From Puffinus mauretanicus (Eukaryota; Chordata; Aves; Procellariiformes; Procellariidae): a DNA stretch of 64,000 bases. Both the position numbers and the translations under genes were made by a program. The notes beneath the pieces are model-generated. The model made no database searches, was not told where the DNA came from, and saw only the letters and a list, made by a program, of their open reading frames with translations. Below are positions 61,331-64,000 of this stretch, piece after piece. Numbering within the stretch: the first letter of the stretch is position 1; each line of letters starts with the position of its first letter. The DNA lies in assembly GCA_023333565.1 (NCBI GenBank), contig JAJKFH010001431.1, positions 1 through 64,000 of the forward strand, read 5' to 3'.

Positions 61331-62849
61331 ACTTAGTCTAAGGCGTAAGAATGCTTCCTTTTTGCTCATACTTTCACTGGATAAAATGCAACTGTTTCAA
61401 AATATTCTGACTTTCCCTTTGTGACAATTGTGTTGCAACCTGTTTTTCAGGCAAGTAGAAGGAAAGTTAGAGAAATAAACACGCTGTTATTTGCCTTGCT
61501 GGCAGTGCCATTATCTACATTGAGAAAAACGATGAAGTTTCTTTAAGTTGTCTTAGTATTATTGACCTCATTCCCAAACCTTATTTTATTGAAGTAAATG
61601 GGAAGTTTGACAAAGACTGCAGATTTTAAACCTACCTTGAAAGGCAGTTGTACTAAGGCTAATGTAAATAAACTACCAAATAGTCATAATTTTTTGTTTT
61701 AATATTTATTACCTTATTTTTGAATAAAGAAGTATTGGCAGCATATATATAAAGTCAAATGAAGTCTAATCTTTTGGCAATGAAACTTTGAGGGCACAGC
61801 AGTTTTTCTTTAATGTATTAATACTCATTCCAAATTTTATTTTAAAAATTATATTACCTGAGCCAATATTTTCATATCAAAAATCCTTAGATTAGTTTGT
61901 CCATAAATAAGCACTATACTGAAGATAATAATATGCGAGTAACACATAACCTGGCTTCAGTACATGAGGGAACATTTGAGGAACTATTTTTTCCTTGTAG
62001 ATTCAATTGGTGTGAAGGGATCACCTATATATTTGACTTCAGTGAAACCTTGCTTTTACATAACCTTTGAGAGGTGCCATTTGAATTTTGAACTTTTAAG
62101 AGCACCAGTTGTTTATATTTGATGTTAAATAATAATGATTCTTCATATTGAGGTTTCCAGCGTATTTCTGTTCATGCTCAGAAAGCTAGCTGTGTCTGTC
62201 TCCATAGACATGTTTTAAGTCTGAAGGTATTATGTACTTAGAAAACCTGTAGAATAAATTCCTTTTATTGTAACTGCCATGTGAAAAACCACAAACCATA
62301 AAGTAAATAGCATTTGTTTTGGACCATTGCGGTTTGTATGGATAAGTCTTCACTAGTTTTATTGGGTCTTTTTCTGTCATTTAGACAAGTCAGCAATTTG
62401 TCCAAAAGCCCTTTTTTATTAGAAAGATCTTTTAGTACACAAAATTTCTTTTCTGTGCCAAAAATGTTGATGAGGTTGATGCACAGGTTCAGAATTTTAC
62501 TGGATATATCAGGTCTTGACTAGACAGTTTTAATCGCTGGTATTTTGTGAGATTTTGGTGTTGGAAATGATAAAGTTTAGATTTAGATAAAGTGCGAAAA
62601 TAACCTTAACAAATTATTCTAAGGGTTCTGTTGGTGCTTGCTTCACATGATTTTATAGATTTGTTAATAACCTTGCCACTAAGTAGTAAAACTTTTGTCC
62701 CTGATTCTTCTGAAATAAATGTAATGTTTGTACCATGCAACTATGTATTGCCTAAGTTGCTGTATTTCTTTCATTATCAGTGGTCTTAAAACACATGTTT
62801 TTCATAGTGCGGTTTGGCTGTGTGGAGGCCTTGGTGGCAATAAATAGGA
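61331..62849. other. Intronic DNA, no gene recognised
   Basis: AT-rich unique sequence without visible features. Confidence 0.6.
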
Positions 62850-63110
62850 ACTTTCTGGTACGCCCCTTAACTAATTTGGTAGGGATTCTGTCAAATTATG
62901 AATTACGAATGATCCAGTAGCGCACAAACCTCTCATTAAGGATCATGGAACCACTGCCTTCAACCAGGCCCAGACTTGTAGACTTCTCCGGGTAAGCCAT
63001 GATCCATAGTGCTTCATTAAATGATTGAGCCAATGAAACAGCTTGCGGCTGTCAAAATGATAATTTGCCCCTGCTGGCTCCTGCTTTTTCCCTTGGGTAA
63101 GTTCTACTGC
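62850..63110. promoter_or_regulatory. Candidate conserved non-coding element, PBX/MEIS-like motifs
   Basis: Repeat-free island with AAATTATGAATTACGAATG, CCAGTAGCGCAC, AAATGATTGAGCCAATG (PBX-like TGATTGA beside CCAAT) and GGCTGTCAAAATGATAATTT (TALE-like CTGTCA). Function is inferred from motif texture only. Confidence 0.38.
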
Positions 63111-64000
63111 TCAGCTAAACCCGAGACACAGTGTGGCTCACTAGACCAACAGTGGATATTGTATTCTGCTGGTTTGGTCAGCTGAATTGATCAGCAAGGG
63201 ATCAGGGCAATACCGGCACAAGCAGAAGGACAGAAAAGTAGTACACATCCAAACATGGAGATGGGGAGAGAGAGGAGGAAATGGGACCTCTTCATCTATG
63301 TCAGGCAGCTAGATTGTTTTAGTCATCTCTTGAAACTATGTCTTATGTAGACCTTGATTGTATTTAGTACCTTTGCTTCTGTTCCCTCCATTAACAAAAA
63401 TTGTTCAGGGAGTGTCCTTCAAAAGCTTTTTACTTCCTTTGATTGCCTCTAATGTGTCTTAAATACCTCTGCTTTTGTATGGAAAGCCTTTGTGTAATCT
63501 TTTTGTTTGATTTTCCAGTAGTCCAACACATTAAAGCCATCTAGGTCATATGCCAAACACTTAGATATCCTAAAACTAATTAGGTAATCCAATTCATAGC
63601 TCGGTCACACACACTGTACCTAATCTAACAAAAAGCGGAAGTAATCATTTTGCCTACCTGCAGTTTCTCATTTGACATAATATAAATGAGAAACTAACTT
63701 GAATATGGCCATGTGTTTAACTTGAAAATCTTATGAAAAATTACTGCATATACAGTAATCTTATCTGTGGATTTACTCACAGTTACTTTTGTCCCTGCTT
63801 CTGTGCATCTTCAAATCACTACTTCTTGTTTTGATAAGAATACAGGCATAGGAGTAAGAGGAGTATTTCAACCTTTTTTCTCCAAGAAAGGAGTCTCTGT
63901 CTTTCACTGATGTGAAACAAGATAGGAAACAATATTTCCTACATCAAAGAAGTCCAACAACGCATAGGTCATAGAGGCAGGTAGGAATAAGGGTTTTCTG
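63111..64000. other. Intronic DNA, no gene recognised
   Basis: Unique sequence to the right edge, with no recognised exon or repeat. Confidence 0.55.

Noticed and set aside
36124..64000. Search for the next PACRG exon after 36123
   Set aside because: No segment encoding the conserved helical-repeat part with good splice sites was seen; the next exon probably lies beyond the window.
1..64000. CRISPR arrays, operons, phage or plasmid features
   Set aside because: The window is avian nuclear DNA; no regularly spaced repeats with unique spacers and no dense gene clusters exist.

Overview
This window is vertebrate, and the repeats make it avian. It holds many CR1 LINE fragments, including ones that end in the diagnostic tandem ATTCTATG tail, and two LTRs of an avian ERVL-like family that start TGTCCTGG and end CCACGACA. 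The background is AT-rich, intron-like DNA. Nothing in it is bacterial, and no CRISPR array, tRNA or rRNA gene was recognised. Which bird it is cannot be settled by eye.

The only functional protein-coding sequence I can support is one 135-base exon on the + strand at 35989-36123. It encodes part of PACRG (Parkin co-regulated gene), the inner-junction protein of ciliary doublet microtubules. The rest of the window is the two huge introns around it, at least 35.9 kb upstream and 27.8 kb downstream. The exon begins with GTAAGA directly after its acceptor AAG, so a 5' splice-site consensus sits on the 3' splice site. This is the layout of a recursive splice site.

Layout. 1-323 is a CR1 3' end. 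4844-5360 is a solo LTR on the minus strand, possibly inside an older LTR. About 10663-11080 is a dead processed copy of ATP5MF, and a 5'-truncated CR1 on the same strand follows it directly (11085-12750); this looks like a template-switch chimera. 16271-17070 holds two minus-strand CR1 tails. 21438-22390 is an A-rich tract with short open segments that may be a decayed, unidentified coding sequence. 30720-31640 is a long minus-strand CR1. 32960-33880 holds two very old CR1-type relics in opposite orientations. 35989-36123 is the PACRG exon, and 36124-36800 behind it reads like conserved non-coding DNA. 37628-37904, 50221-50400, 52350-52922 and 53780-54625 are further CR1 pieces; the last was split by a solo LTR with a perfect 5-bp target duplication. 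The right third (45.2, 48.9, 60.4-61.3 and 62.9-63.1 kb) has several islands of high-complexity sequence dense in homeodomain- and TALE-like motifs. These are candidate enhancers, judged by texture only.

No operon-like gene cooperation exists here. The interest lies in splicing of a giant gene, retroelement history, and possible intronic regulatory DNA.
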